Shown: piece by piece, positions 14,571 to 24,798 of the stretch
Layout of the letters: every line of letters starts with the position of its first letter
Numbering within the stretch: the stretch's first letter is position 1
Assembly (NCBI GenBank): GCA_963693285.1
Contig: OY848923.1
Coordinates: 3,730,038-3,794,037 of the forward strand
DNA length: 64,000 bases
Source of the DNA: Xestospongia muta
Lineage: Eukaryota > Porifera > Demospongiae > Haplosclerida > Petrosiidae
Direction of reading: 5' to 3'
Position numbers and translations under genes: made by a program
The notes under the pieces: generated by a model
Database searches by the model: none
What the model was told of the DNA's origin: nothing
Seen by the model: the letters and a program-made list of their open reading frames with translations, nothing else

Positions 14571-16170
14571 ATTGATATATAGTCCATATACATTAGAAGG
14601 CATGATTTCTATTTCTCATTACTGAATGTGAGATGATAACTAACTTCCTAACAACACATTACCTCCCTTTATTCATACAATGGTGTAAACAAGAAGAGGC
14701 AAATAATTTCCTAACAACAGATTATATCCCATTATTCACTAACAATGGAAACATAAAGAGGAAAGTGATTTCCTAAAGCTAATTACAGAATGCCTTTGAC
14801 CATACATTTAAAGTCAGTGCTAGCTGTGTCAACATTTAATAAAGCATGTGAGACAAGAAATCTTTCTAAATTTAAACAATTTTTGTAATGAATGAACATT
14901 TAAATTACATTTTTCAGATTATAGTAAGAACAATGGTTTTAGATCCAAAACAAATAAAGCGATTAGTGCTAATATAAGTTTTCATTGAAGCCATAATCTT
15001 TCAATAATAACACTGAGCAAGGACTAAGATATTACAACAATTTAAGAGAAAACAATTGTTCCTTTTTCATAGAATTTCCCCCAATTTACAATCATTGATG
15101 AACGTTTAGTTTACAATCTGTCAAAATGATAGATATAACAAATCCAAAAATTAAAGATTGTGCTATAATCACATGAAAAATTATTTTAAGCTGAACTATC
15201 ATAACTTTACTATAATATTCACTGTTACTACAAAAATGATAGATGAGCACTAATAAAGTGTTCTCATAAGTGGTCAACATTAATACATCTTTATTGAAGT
15301 GTACTTTGTAGGACATCCTCAAGATTGTTGTTACACAATAATTTGTTTTATGCACAGGTTGATAAATTATGAAAAACTGATACTGCACTGTAAGCAAAAC
15401 TAAATAATAAGCAAATGTGTACAAGATATATGTATGTATATAACTGATAAAGATCATAGAGTAGACAAAGTACTTAAGGTTTGTAAATAAGAACAATACT
15501 ACTTTATATAAAAGTGTACTAATTACAGTAGGAATGTTCTGATCATATTTTAGATTGCAAAAAGCACGCTGTATAAGTAAGAACAATTGATTGTTCTGCC
15601 TAGAATATTCATTGAATTAATTAATTATTATTATAATATTATTATAATATTGATATATAATCGATATACATTAGAAAGCATGATTTCAATTTCTCATTAC
15701 TGAATGTGAGATGATAACTAACTTCCTAACAAAAGATTACCTCCCTTTATTCATACAATGGTGTAAACAAGAAGAGGCAAATAATTTCCTAACAACAGAT
15801 TATATCCCATTATTCACTAACAATGGAAACATAAAGAGGAAAGTGATTTCCTAAAGCTAATTACAGAATGCCTTTGACCATACATTTAAAGTCAGTGCTA
15901 GCTGTGTCAACATTTAATAAAGCATGTGAGACAAGAAATCTTTCTAAATTTAAAATATTTTTGTAATGAATAAACATTATATGTATGTATATAGCTGATA
16001 AAGATCATAGAGTAGACAAAGTACTTAAGGTTTGTAAATAAGAACAATACTACTTTATATAAAAGTGTACTAATTACAGTAGGAATGTTCTGATCATATT
16101 TTAGATTGCAAACAGCACGCTGTATAAGTAAGAACAATTGATTGTTCTGCCTAGAATATTCATTGCATTA
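14571..16170. repeat. Tandem duplication of a ~1.08 kb spacer segment, second copy internally deleted
   Basis: Sequence from about 14571 recurs from about 15649 with an offset near 1078 bases. The second copy jumps from the equivalent of about 14900 to about 15425, losing roughly 500 bases. Both copies end with an 18-base inverted repeat, AGAACAATTGATTGTTCT (15580-15597 and 16131-16148). Minus-strand open frames here (15092-15586, 15907-16137) have no recognisable motif and are not called as genes. Confidence 0.75.
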
Positions 16171-16377
16171 ATTAATGTTAATTAACCAATTAACTATGTT
16201 ATTAAGTATTATTCATTACTAATTTTTGGTATCATGTGACATAATAAAATATAAGTTATCAGACTGTCAGGGAAAAACGAAAAGTGTCTTTAAAGTCAAT
16301 TTACATCTCTTCAGATGGTGCATTAGCCGTTAGTAGTTAGTCATAATATTTATTACACTAGCCTAGAACTAACTACA

Positions 16378-16387
16378 TTGGTGACCC
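16378..16387 (+). promoter_or_regulatory. Primer-binding-site-like sequence at the 5' end of gypsy G1
   Basis: TTGGTGACCC follows a segment ending in CTACA, the usual layout of an LTR end followed by a tRNA primer-binding site in Ty3/gypsy elements. The bases before it (about 16200-16377) are presumably the 3' part of a 5' LTR. No matching 3' LTR was found after G1. Confidence 0.55.
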
Positions 16388-16415
16388 TTACTAGTTTTTA
16401 GTCGAAATTTTCAAG

Positions 16416-17027
16416 TTGTCCCTTGAAGATCCAAACCACGTGGCTGTTGTTATACTCAAGATCCCTTCTGTCTGGTCTTCCTATCCCCAAATCTGGTTCG
16501 CCCAGGTGGAGGCACAATTTAGCACTAAAGGCATCACTGCTCAGAAAACTAAATTCGAACATACCATTGCATCACTTGCACCGGAAGTCGCACAGGAAGT
16601 CGAGACCTCATCCTATCTCCACCAATCGACTCGCCCTACAATGTCCTAAAAAGCAATTTATACAACATACCGCTGCTTCGGAGCAACGAAGACTCAACAG
16701 CTGTTTAATGCTGAAGAGCTTGGAGATCGCAAGCCAACACAGTTACTTAGACGAATGCAACAGCTAAATAGTGAAAAAGCCAGTGGTGCTGATGCCTCAT
16801 TCTTATGTGAGTTATTTTTACAGCGATTACTTTCTAATGTACACATGGTACTCGCCTCCACTAACATCACTATTTTAGATGATCTTGCACAACTGGCTGT
16901 TCAAATTATAGAAGTAACCACACCTTCAATTTCAAATGTTTCTGTTTCCACAGAAGTAGAACAATTACGGATGGAGATAGCAGACCAAAAGAGAATAGTA
17001 CAGTCATTGCTCACCCCTAAAGTATGA
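16416..17027 (+). pseudogene. G1 gag remnant
   Basis: The first part reads [29 protein letters not shown] and then breaks. The second frame from 16755 reads [29 protein letters not shown]...QLA and ends with a short coiled coil ([14 protein letters not shown]). These blocks match the capsid-like gag seen in many animal Ty3/gypsy elements. No zinc knuckle was found. A stop (TAA near 16647) and a frame change divide it. Confidence 0.8.
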
Positions 17028-17134
17028 CATCAGCACCAATCAGCCTCCCTGTGACAATCACCCAGTTTTTCACAATCTATACCAAACAAAGAGTCATGCT
17101 TGTATCATCAACCTTTTGAAAGTTCGGCACATAA

Positions 17135-17509
17135 ATGTCAGCCACCTTGCAACATGTCGGGAAACATGCAATCCAGCCACTAGTAGCAGTGAGTGTGACT
17201 GACCAATCTCCAAGTCACTTATTCTATATTACAGATCGTAACAGTGGATTACACTTGCTGGTAGATACTGGCGCAGAAGTAAGTGTAGTTCCACCTACAA
17301 ATACTGAATGCAAACACCAACAAGATTGGTTTACACTACAAACAGTTAATCACACTCCAATCAAGAGATATGGTACTCAGCTCATCACACTCAATCTCAG
17401 CCTCTGTCGAACATTTCGATGGCTCTTCATTATAGCAGATGTTCATATACCAATCATTGGTGGTGACCCTCTCAGACACTTCAATTTGCCAATAGATGTG
17501 TGTCACTAA
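17135..17509 (+). pseudogene. G1 retropepsin remnant
   Basis: A 124-codon open segment with the aspartic protease motif LLVDTGAEVSVVP and the later IIGGDPL flap-side segment. The active-site DTG is intact. The segment is cut off from gag and RT by stops on both sides. In G2, G5 and G6 a deletion has removed this DTG. Confidence 0.85.
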
Positions 17510-17579
17510 AGATTAGTAGATGCCCATCACATACACAACTCAATATTCAAGGTATTTCTTCTAAGTACACACCTATGAA

Positions 17580-18300
17580 TTTAGTTTTGCAATTAATTAA
17601 ACCCAACACTGAATTTTAAACTGTACTCACTGAATTCCCTTCTATTACTCACCCTAACACACTTGACCATCCAATTAAACACAATGTTACTCAACACGTC
17701 GACGTTCCCCTGAGAAACTTAAAATTGCTCATCAGGAGTTTAAACATACGTTACAACTGGGTATCATCCAGCATTCATCTAGCAACAGGTCCTCACCTCC
17801 TTATATGGTTTCCAAAAAGACACCAGGGAAATGGAGACATTGTGGAGACTAGAAAACCCTCAATATTGACACCATTCCCAACCGTTGTCCAATCCTGCAC
17901 ATTCGCGATTTTTCTGCTACCTTATAAGGATCTACTATACTTTTTAAAATTGATCACGTCAAAGCTTACTACCGTATATCAGTACACCCAGGCAATATAC
18001 CCAAAACTACAATTACCACTTCCTTTGGACTATTTTAATTTACTCGTATGCCCTTTGGTCTCAGAAACACAGCAAACATTTCAAAGATTCATTGACCAGG
18101 TCATTCAAGGACTTCACTTTACATAAGCATATATTCATGATGTACTTATAGCTAGCCATTCTCCTGAAGAACATCTGCAATGTCTCCAAACAGTATTTCA
18201 TCAATTCCAATAACATGGTATTGTCATCAATCCTGCCAAATGTGAATTTGCGGTTGAACAACTTCAATTTTTGGGACATTAGTCAACACACATGCTATAG
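17580..18300 (+). pseudogene. G1 reverse transcriptase remnant
   Basis: Broken frames carry RT landmarks also seen in sister copies: PFGL...MPFGL type segments near 18020-18060, FQRFIDQV near 18080, and the catalytic box, which here reads YIHDVL in place of YIDD (about 18128-18145), preceded by a TAA. The loss of one catalytic aspartate marks this copy and G3 as inactive. Confidence 0.8.
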
Positions 18301-18432
18301 CCCTTCTTGAAGACAAGGTTAAAATGTAAAGGATTTCCCTTTACCAGCCAGTAAACGAAAATACATGAATACTTAGGATTCGTTAATTTCTACCATTGTT
18401 TTATTTCTCAATGTGCTCATGAACTGCAACCA

Positions 18433-18864
18433 TTGAACACCTTACTCTCAGACAACAGTAGAGAACTGACTTGGACAACAGAAGCTTTGCAGGCATTCTA
18501 CTTAATCAAAGACATTCTAGCAGAAGCCACTCTTCTTTCACATCCCAAACCAGATGCACCATTTTGCATAATGACTGATGCTTCCAACATTGCTGTAGGT
18601 GCTGTTCTACAACAACAAGTCAATAATTTATGGCAACCACTATCGTATTTCTCACACAAATTAAAACCTGCTAAAACCAAATACAGTACACTTAACAGAG
18701 CAATTTACTTAGCAATCAAACTCTTTCGCCATTACATTGAAGGACATACCTTTAACATTGCTACTGATAATAAAACCCCTCACCTTCTCTCTACAAATGA
18801 ACTTAAACAAATTCTTGCCACCACAAATCCGACAAGTCCATTTCATTTCCCAACTTTCTTCTGA
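18433..18864 (+). pseudogene. G1 RNase H remnant
   Basis: A 143-codon open frame with ELTWTTEALQAF, the RNase H start TDASNIAVGAVLQQ, PLSYFSHKLKPAKTKYS and FRHYIEGHTFNIATDNK. The acidic residues of the TDAS and ATDNK blocks are present. It is isolated from RT and integrase by stops. Confidence 0.85.
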
Positions 18865-18949
18865 TATCAGACACATCAGTGGGAGTAACAACCCAATAGC
18901 TGATGCAATCTCTTGACTAGAGATACAAGCAATCCAGCAAAGACTTTCG

Positions 18950-19820
18950 ATGTTAGACTTTGGAGCAATGGCAATCTCCCAACAATCTGATCAAGAACTC
19001 CAAGTAATACAATCATCATCCTCTTCATCACTCAAATTTACTGATATCCCTATTGAAGGCACAGAGACTAATTTAGTTTGTGATACTTCAACAGGTGTAC
19101 TCCAGCCCTGTGTACCCAAAGGTTTCTTATACCAAGAATTTGAGTTATTACATTCATTTTCTCATCCAGTTATGCGTGCAACCCAACGTCTGGTTAATTC
19201 ATCTTACATTTGGCCAAATATGAGTACTGATGTCAGAAAATGGACATGTTCATGTGTACAGTGTCAAAGAGCTAAAGTGCAACAACACACAGTATCTCCT
19301 CATTCTACATTCACTACTCCAGATGTTCACTTTGATTACATTCATATTGATATAGTCGGACCATTACCTCCTTCCAATTGTTATTCATATATACTCACTT
19401 GTATTGATAGGTTCACGTGCTGGACAGAAGCCTTGCCATCTAGTGGATATTACAGCTGCAACATATGCCAGAACGTTCTTAAGCGGATAGATTTTACGTT
19501 TTGGAACACCTTCCACTATCACAACTGACTGTGGTCGACAATTTGAGTCCATACTGTGGAAACATCTTATGGAACTATTGGATTCTGCCCATATACATAG
19601 TACAGCTTACCATCCTATTTCAAACGGTATGGTCAAATGTTTCCACAGACAACTCAAAACAGCATTTAAAGCATACCTTAATTCAACTCAGTGGACTGAA
19701 CCTCTACCAATTATTCTTCTTAGCATCAGCACTGTAGTTAAACAGGACTTAGGCTGTTCTGCAGCTGAAATCGTTTATGGTACTACTCTTCATCCACCAG
19801 CAGCATTTTTCAGCCCATAA
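18950..19820 (+). pseudogene. G1 integrase remnant
   Basis: The zinc-binding part (ATQRLVNSSYIWPNM, CSCVQCQRAK) and first core aspartate (HIDIVGPLP) are in frame to about 19436. A frameshift at the CCATCTAGTGG segment then scrambles the second aspartate region. The later core (ELLDSAHIHSTAYHP, HRQLKTAFKAYL) continues in another frame from 19569. The same frameshift is in G3, G5 and G6 but not in G4. Confidence 0.85.
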
Positions 19821-20062
19821 CAAAGGACAACCTGGAACCAATGGATTATGTACAAAACCTAAAGAAACTAATACAAAACCTGCAAGCAGTTCCTCCTCGT
19901 TCCAATCAACAAAACCCGGTACGTGTTCTGTTTAACCAAATAGTTCTGTTACCCTCTACATCTGCTTCACTTTATGAGTTAAGTTATGAAAAAGCAAACA
20001 TTACAATAATAACTTTACTATTCAGCAATAATTGCTCAGTACAAGGTACAAAGTATAGTTAA

Positions 20063-21538
20063 TATTAATTGAACAGTAGCTGGTCCATATAGTTATTAAG
20101 TTATTTTTTTATTATGATTACATAAGTTAAGGAGTGTTGAGTCAGGTCTCCTCTACTAAAAACAACTTTTAATATCGTTACTTTAAAGCAAATTTTATTA
20201 TTGTATACCAAGTATTAATATTCATTTGTTTGTTCAATTTATGACTCAAATAACGATTAAAATAATTGTAATGATATATAAAGTTAAGGGACATTCAATA
20301 TTTAATTGAATTTGATGCAGCAAACTGAACACAATTACATTTATATTACTATATATAATCTTGATGTGTTAGACACTTACATAACTAACTTGTTGAAGAG
20401 AATATTGGCCATTGAAGATGGTTCTTCTGTTAGTTCTAGTTAGAATCTGTCTCTTCTTCTCCTTGTTTGAGTTGGGTGTTAGACAAAGGAGACCACCAAA
20501 TACTTGAATGGATACATTGATAAGTAATTGAATAAACTTAAATTAATGAATGGATGGTTGCCATTGGTTGGATAAATGAATAATGTGACAGTACATCAAT
20601 TCTCTTTACTAATGAAGTCAATAATCTAAATAATCTAACTGCCTCAGTTTCACAATCTTTTTGCATAGCAAAAGCAGTAGTTGAACAAGCATAGAAGCAG
20701 GTTTATCAAGTTGACCCAGTATTTCAACTTGTCTAGCTTGTATGTTATTTTGAACTCCATATAACTCAAAATGAACCATTTATACTGTTCATCAACTTCA
20801 GGTACTATGAGAGTCTACCAAGCATCATAACTAGTAGTCAACTTACACTATAAAGAGAGTTAAAAGAGCATTTACAACAGATGTAAATTTTGCATTAATA
20901 GTATATATAAAACTGAATTGTTTTAGTACAAACAGTAGTGTCATGCATCTTACTTTTAAAAATTCTTTCAGGGTGTCTTTGTCAGGTCTAACAGAGAGGT
21001 AACTGTTTAATACGTTGTTGCTATATGACATTAGATAGAAATACTAAGTACTTATCTACATCTCTCTCTTTTCCAATCATCTATAAATCCATTCCTCTAT
21101 TAAAATCTAAATCCAAATTTAAAATCTGATCAAAACATATGCTAATTTCACAACTATGTCAAACTGTCTATAATAATCAAAGATTCACAATGGCTATATT
21201 CAAACAATATTTTCATGTTTGTCCAAAGTCTCCTTTACTCGTAATACAAATCTTCAAATTAATTTTTCTCTATATTTAATATTAAGATTAGATTATATTA
21301 CTGTGATAATACAAGTCATTTGACTGTCATTGTTTGGTTTTATGCATCCTAACAAAGTACTTTTAAGTGTGTATATGTTATTTTGTCTAAGAACAGAAAT
21401 AAAGTCATTATAGTTCTATCATTCTATCAAACAGTCAATTTCATACTAATCAAAGCAGTATTATGTTCACTTCATTGTATCAAATATTATAGCTACATAA
21501 TCATATGTTGGTTAAATCAACCAATTAGTTTTTACATT

Positions 21539-21540
<2 letters not shown>
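20063..21540. other. Unit junction: sequence after G1 and head of the next unit
   Basis: About 20063-20480 is post-gypsy sequence shared by G3, G4 and G5. From about 20490 the unit head segment (see 11060-12360) begins again. On the minus strand the exon-like frame NNVLNSYLSVRPDKDTLKEFLK (about 20950-21031) is followed by a GTAAGA donor. After about 70 bases comes the second exon-like piece (KLTTSYDAW), here broken by a TAG. No intact gene is present. Confidence 0.45.

Positions 21541-21582
<42 letters not shown>
21541..21582. repeat. (TA)n microsatellite
   Basis: About 21 TA units. The copy at 55549-55592 is of similar length, while the units at 44786 and 47610 have only a few. Confidence 0.95.
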
Positions 21583-21585
<3 letters not shown>

Positions 21586-21760
21586 GCTTGTCAAACTACA
21601 AGTTATTAAGAATCAGCAAGATTAAGGATACCATACACACTCAAGATACCTCAATAAATTCATCATAATAGTACATTACTAAAATATTGTATACTACTTT
21701 TACAATGTCCTAGACCTCATCTCCAACTTGGACCACATGGATGTGAGGTTTAGTGCTTAC

Positions 21761-21776
21761 GAGCGGATATCCGCTC
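21761..21776. repeat. Perfect 16-base palindrome
   Basis: GAGCGGATATCCGCTC equals its own reverse complement. It also occurs at 44979-44994 and 55770-55785 and is degenerate near 47801. Further inverted motifs follow (TTCCG...CGGAA, CGTGAT...ATCACG within 21780-21840), so this may be the end of an old palindromic element. Confidence 0.7.
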
Positions 21777-21990
21777 TTGGTTCCGGTATACTTCACTTCT
21801 AATTCCGCTCGTGATTTTAATATATCACGGAAGCGGTATTAGTGTTTATGTCAAATCTCAATTATTCTCTTCTAAAACTAACATTTCCTCCAATAATGTA
21901 CTTCTAACACTGTCTGTCAACCTTAAACATTCTGCATTTATACTCAGTGCCTGTTATTGATCAACTTGATCTCTGTAAGATCATAATCAC

Positions 21991-22218
21991 TTGTTGGATA
22001 TGCTGTTTAAGCCTAAACTCTTCAATTTTACTCATCATCTTCTCATAGGTGATTTTACTGTCAATTACGTCTCTACCTCAGCCTTAAAACTCAATGATGA
22101 TGTTATGTTTCACTATTTTGTTTTCCATGAAATTATTAAAGATCCAACTCATTTATCCACTAGTTCTGTTGTTCCATTCATTATTGATATTATTTTTTTA
22201 CTGTCAACTACTTTATAA
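21991..22218 (+). other. Conserved unit ORF, copy 2 (unidentified)
   Basis: A 75-codon open frame homologous to 12582-12839. An intron could run from GTAAGA near 21977 to the CTCATAG acceptor near 22048. An AATAAA at 22273-22278 follows the stop. It is convergent with P2. Function unknown. Confidence 0.35.
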
Positions 22219-22356
22219 TTACTAGCTAATTAGCCAACTATACTCAAGATTTATTTTTAAGCATCAAATCTGAATAAACAATAATGAACTCAACAAATTC
22301 GTATAGAACTTTATTGTTACAGATATTGCAATTTATATTTTACATGTATATTAATA

Positions 22357-23523
22357 TCAAAATGTTAGTTTACAGAAAAATCCATAAAATAGATTAGTCG
22401 ATATTATTATACCAACTGTTCTGTTATCACTTTGAGCAATAGCAACTGAGCCAGAATCGCCAGGTAGTAGAGCAGCTGCACTGAGGTCAATCCTCACTAC
22501 ATCTTCAAAGAAAGCATATTTTATTACGCCACCAATGTTAACACTCATCCTCATACTTGTAGAAAGGGCTACAATTTCCATATTCCACATTAAATCTTCT
22601 GTAAGTCCTCCATAACACTTCACTTTCTCATTTTCAACCGGATCACGAATTGATCCAACTGCTCCAATCTGCTCTACTTCAGGAGAACCTTGTGCTGGAG
22701 TAATATCAGCCCAGGCAAGATCTTGTTTAGCTCGAATAATATTTGGATCATTAAGTGAGTCATACAAAACGACTGGTACGTGACCTGTGACATTAGCTCC
22801 AGTATAAACATAGTCTTCAGAGCTATCAGAACGAGCAAAGATTATCTTATTAAGGTTGTTGTCATTAAACTCAGTTAGCACATGAGCTGCAGAGAGTAAA
22901 CGGTAAATTCCCTTGTATTGAGTATTAACCCCCAATGACCCCTCTACTGTTAAACCTTCTGTGTGAACCATACTTCCTCCTTTATAAGGTGCACTTAAAG
23001 CTACAATCTCTCCTTCCTCTATAACGACTACAGGTACATTGACTATTTTATTCTCCTCAGTTTCAAACAAAATAAATTCTGGTATAAGTACATCAGGTGC
23101 TTCAGTTCGTTGTAGTGTTGGTTTTTTTATTACACCAATGTAAAATACTTTGTTGCCTGTTTTCTGACCACCTTTCTTTTCATCATGATAACTTAGACTA
23201 ACTATGTTAGGAGTAGAAAGAAGAAAGTGATGACTTTTGATAAGTTTTTTAGCATCTGTTGCAGACAACTTCACTGGTGGACCTACCATTCTTGGATGAC
23301 CTGTACATGCATATGTGATAAAATGAATATTATTGCTAAAAGATCATAGCAAATATCACAGAAATACAACAATTGAAAAGATTGATATAAATGGATAGGT
23401 CATATATATATTAATATCATTAAACATACTTGAATCATCACAATGATGGAAGTGGTGAACATGAACAATAGCCATAGCTGCAACTAAGCATGCAATGAAA
23501 CCTTGCTTCCACGTAAACTCCAT
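22357..23523 (-). CDS. P2: secreted NAL1-like trypsin-fold serine protease
   Basis: Exon 1 is 23430-23523 and exon 2 is 22357-23300, joined by a 129-base GT-AG intron inside a serine codon to give 345 residues. Residues 1-22 look like a signal peptide (a lysine, then GFIACLVAAMAIV), followed by a His-rich HVHHFHHC. The mature part begins with a segment of the TPNIVSLSY...KTGN...IGVIKK type, then APYKGGSM and EGSLGV. These precede the trypsin-fold core in bacterial and plant NAL1-type proteins as I know them. Catalytic triad: SAAHVL (His171), KQDLAWAD (Asp225) and PGDSGS (Ser314). A secreted protease is inferred, with unknown substrate. AATAAA on the minus strand lies at 22310-22315, 42 bases past the stop. 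The TATA box is about 71 bases upstream of the ATG. Confidence 0.85.
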
Positions 23524-23593
23524 TATTTGTTATTTGTGATTATTGTCACAGTTTGGCGATAGAAAAAGAAATAATTACTCGAACTGCTTTGGG

Positions 23594-23601
23594 TTTATAT
23601 A
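23594..23601 (-). promoter_or_regulatory. TATA box of P2
   Basis: TATATAAA on the minus strand, 71-78 bases upstream of the P2 ATG, conserved in position in all P copies. Confidence 0.6.
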
Positions 23602-23947
23602 ACTTATAGCAGTAGGTGTTGTTTATCTTGAAGCCCCGCCCTATCAAGTCAAAGTTACGAGAAATAATCGTAAATGATATTATCACTCATCCTGTAGAAC
23701 ATGATTATTTCCATATGCTTAATGAAATGAGTCTATTATTTAAGAAAAAATCTGTTTTCAATTGTGAAAGCTATTCCTTTTATAACATATATATAATAAT
23801 TTATTTTCAAAATAGTCATATTATTAGATAAACTTTCCAAATCTGTGTGTTGTCTTTGTATTATATTTACTAACTTAATTTACTTTTGATTTGTTAGTGC
23901 CTAAACCTTTTCACAACAGATTCTATCTCATGTTGATTATATATATG

Positions 23948-23990
<43 letters not shown>

Positions 23991-24798
23991 CATACATCAG
24001 AAAGCATGTATTCCGTTTGCTATTATTAAATGTGATATAATAACAGATTACCTCCCTTTATTCATACTGTAGTGCTAACAGGGAAAGGCAAATAATTTCC
24101 TAAAAACAACTTACCTCTCATTGTTTATTAACAATGCAAACACGAATAGGAAAGTGATTTCCTAAAGCTAATTACAGAATGCCTTTGACCATACATTTAA
24201 AGTCAGTGCTAGCTGTGTCAACATTTAATAAAGCATGTGAGACAAGAAATCTTTCTAAATTTAAACAATTTTTGTAATGAATGAACATTTAAATTACATT
24301 TTTCAGATTATAATAAGAGCAATGGTTTTAGATCCAAAGCAAATAAAGGGATTAGATTTCATAATTACTTTGCACTTTCTGGTGGTTCATTCATAACTAT
24401 GAATTATGCTCATTTGTAGGGCATGCTTTGAGTACTTTAGAATCAAAACAAAACTAATATTTTTAGCTCTGTGAAATTCTATATATTTGGATCTATACCA
24501 TTTTTTGAGTTAGGAAGAGATGTTTAGATTATACCAATTCTTTTGAAAGATTAATCAGCACAGCACAGCTCCTACTGTATAAACTCAGTATCCACTATGT
24601 TACTAATTATTATTCATTACTAATTTTTGGTATCATGTCTCATAATAAAAAATATAAGTTATCAGTCTGTCAATTTGACAATATAAGTTATCAGTCTGTC
24701 TGGGGAAAGCGTGTCTTTATAGTCAATTTGCATCTCTTCAGATCGTGCATTAGCAGTAGTAGTTAGTGATAATATTTATTACACTACCCTAGAACTAC
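23602..24798. other. Spacer between P2 and G2
   Basis: No gene. It contains a TA-rich run (about 23936-23988) and sequence homologous to the spacers after P1, P4 and P5, but lacks an approximately 240-base segment present at 50403-50640. The bases near 24590-24798 are homologous to the presumed 5' LTR end of the other gypsy copies. Confidence 0.5.
23936..23988. repeat. TA-rich microsatellite
   Basis: Imperfect then pure TA run. Homologous runs lie at 49981-50040 and 57957-58013. Confidence 0.9.

Larger units (their letters stand above)
16378..20062 (+). mobile_element. G1: degenerate Ty3/gypsy LTR retroelement
   Basis: Gag, retropepsin, reverse transcriptase, RNase H and integrase segments follow each other on the plus strand in Ty3/gypsy order. 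They are split by stops and frameshifts, so no functional polyprotein can be read. The same lesions are shared with G3, which shows the element was already dead when the unit was copied. A final open piece (19841-20062) reads MDYVQNL..., the usual gypsy region after the integrase core. A 3' LTR and target-site duplication were not seen. Confidence 0.9.

Noticed and set aside
15092..15586. 164-codon minus-strand open frame, repeated at 38352-38843 and truncated at 15907 and 39164
   Set aside because: Composition is that of AT-rich non-coding DNA (many Y, I, L, F). No motif, splice site or poly(A) context was found. Conservation is explained by DNA-level duplication.
18061..18279. Minus-strand frames over gypsy RT and RNase H (also 18498-18680, 18709-18891 and their copies)
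   Set aside because: They are antisense shadows of the degenerate pol frames.
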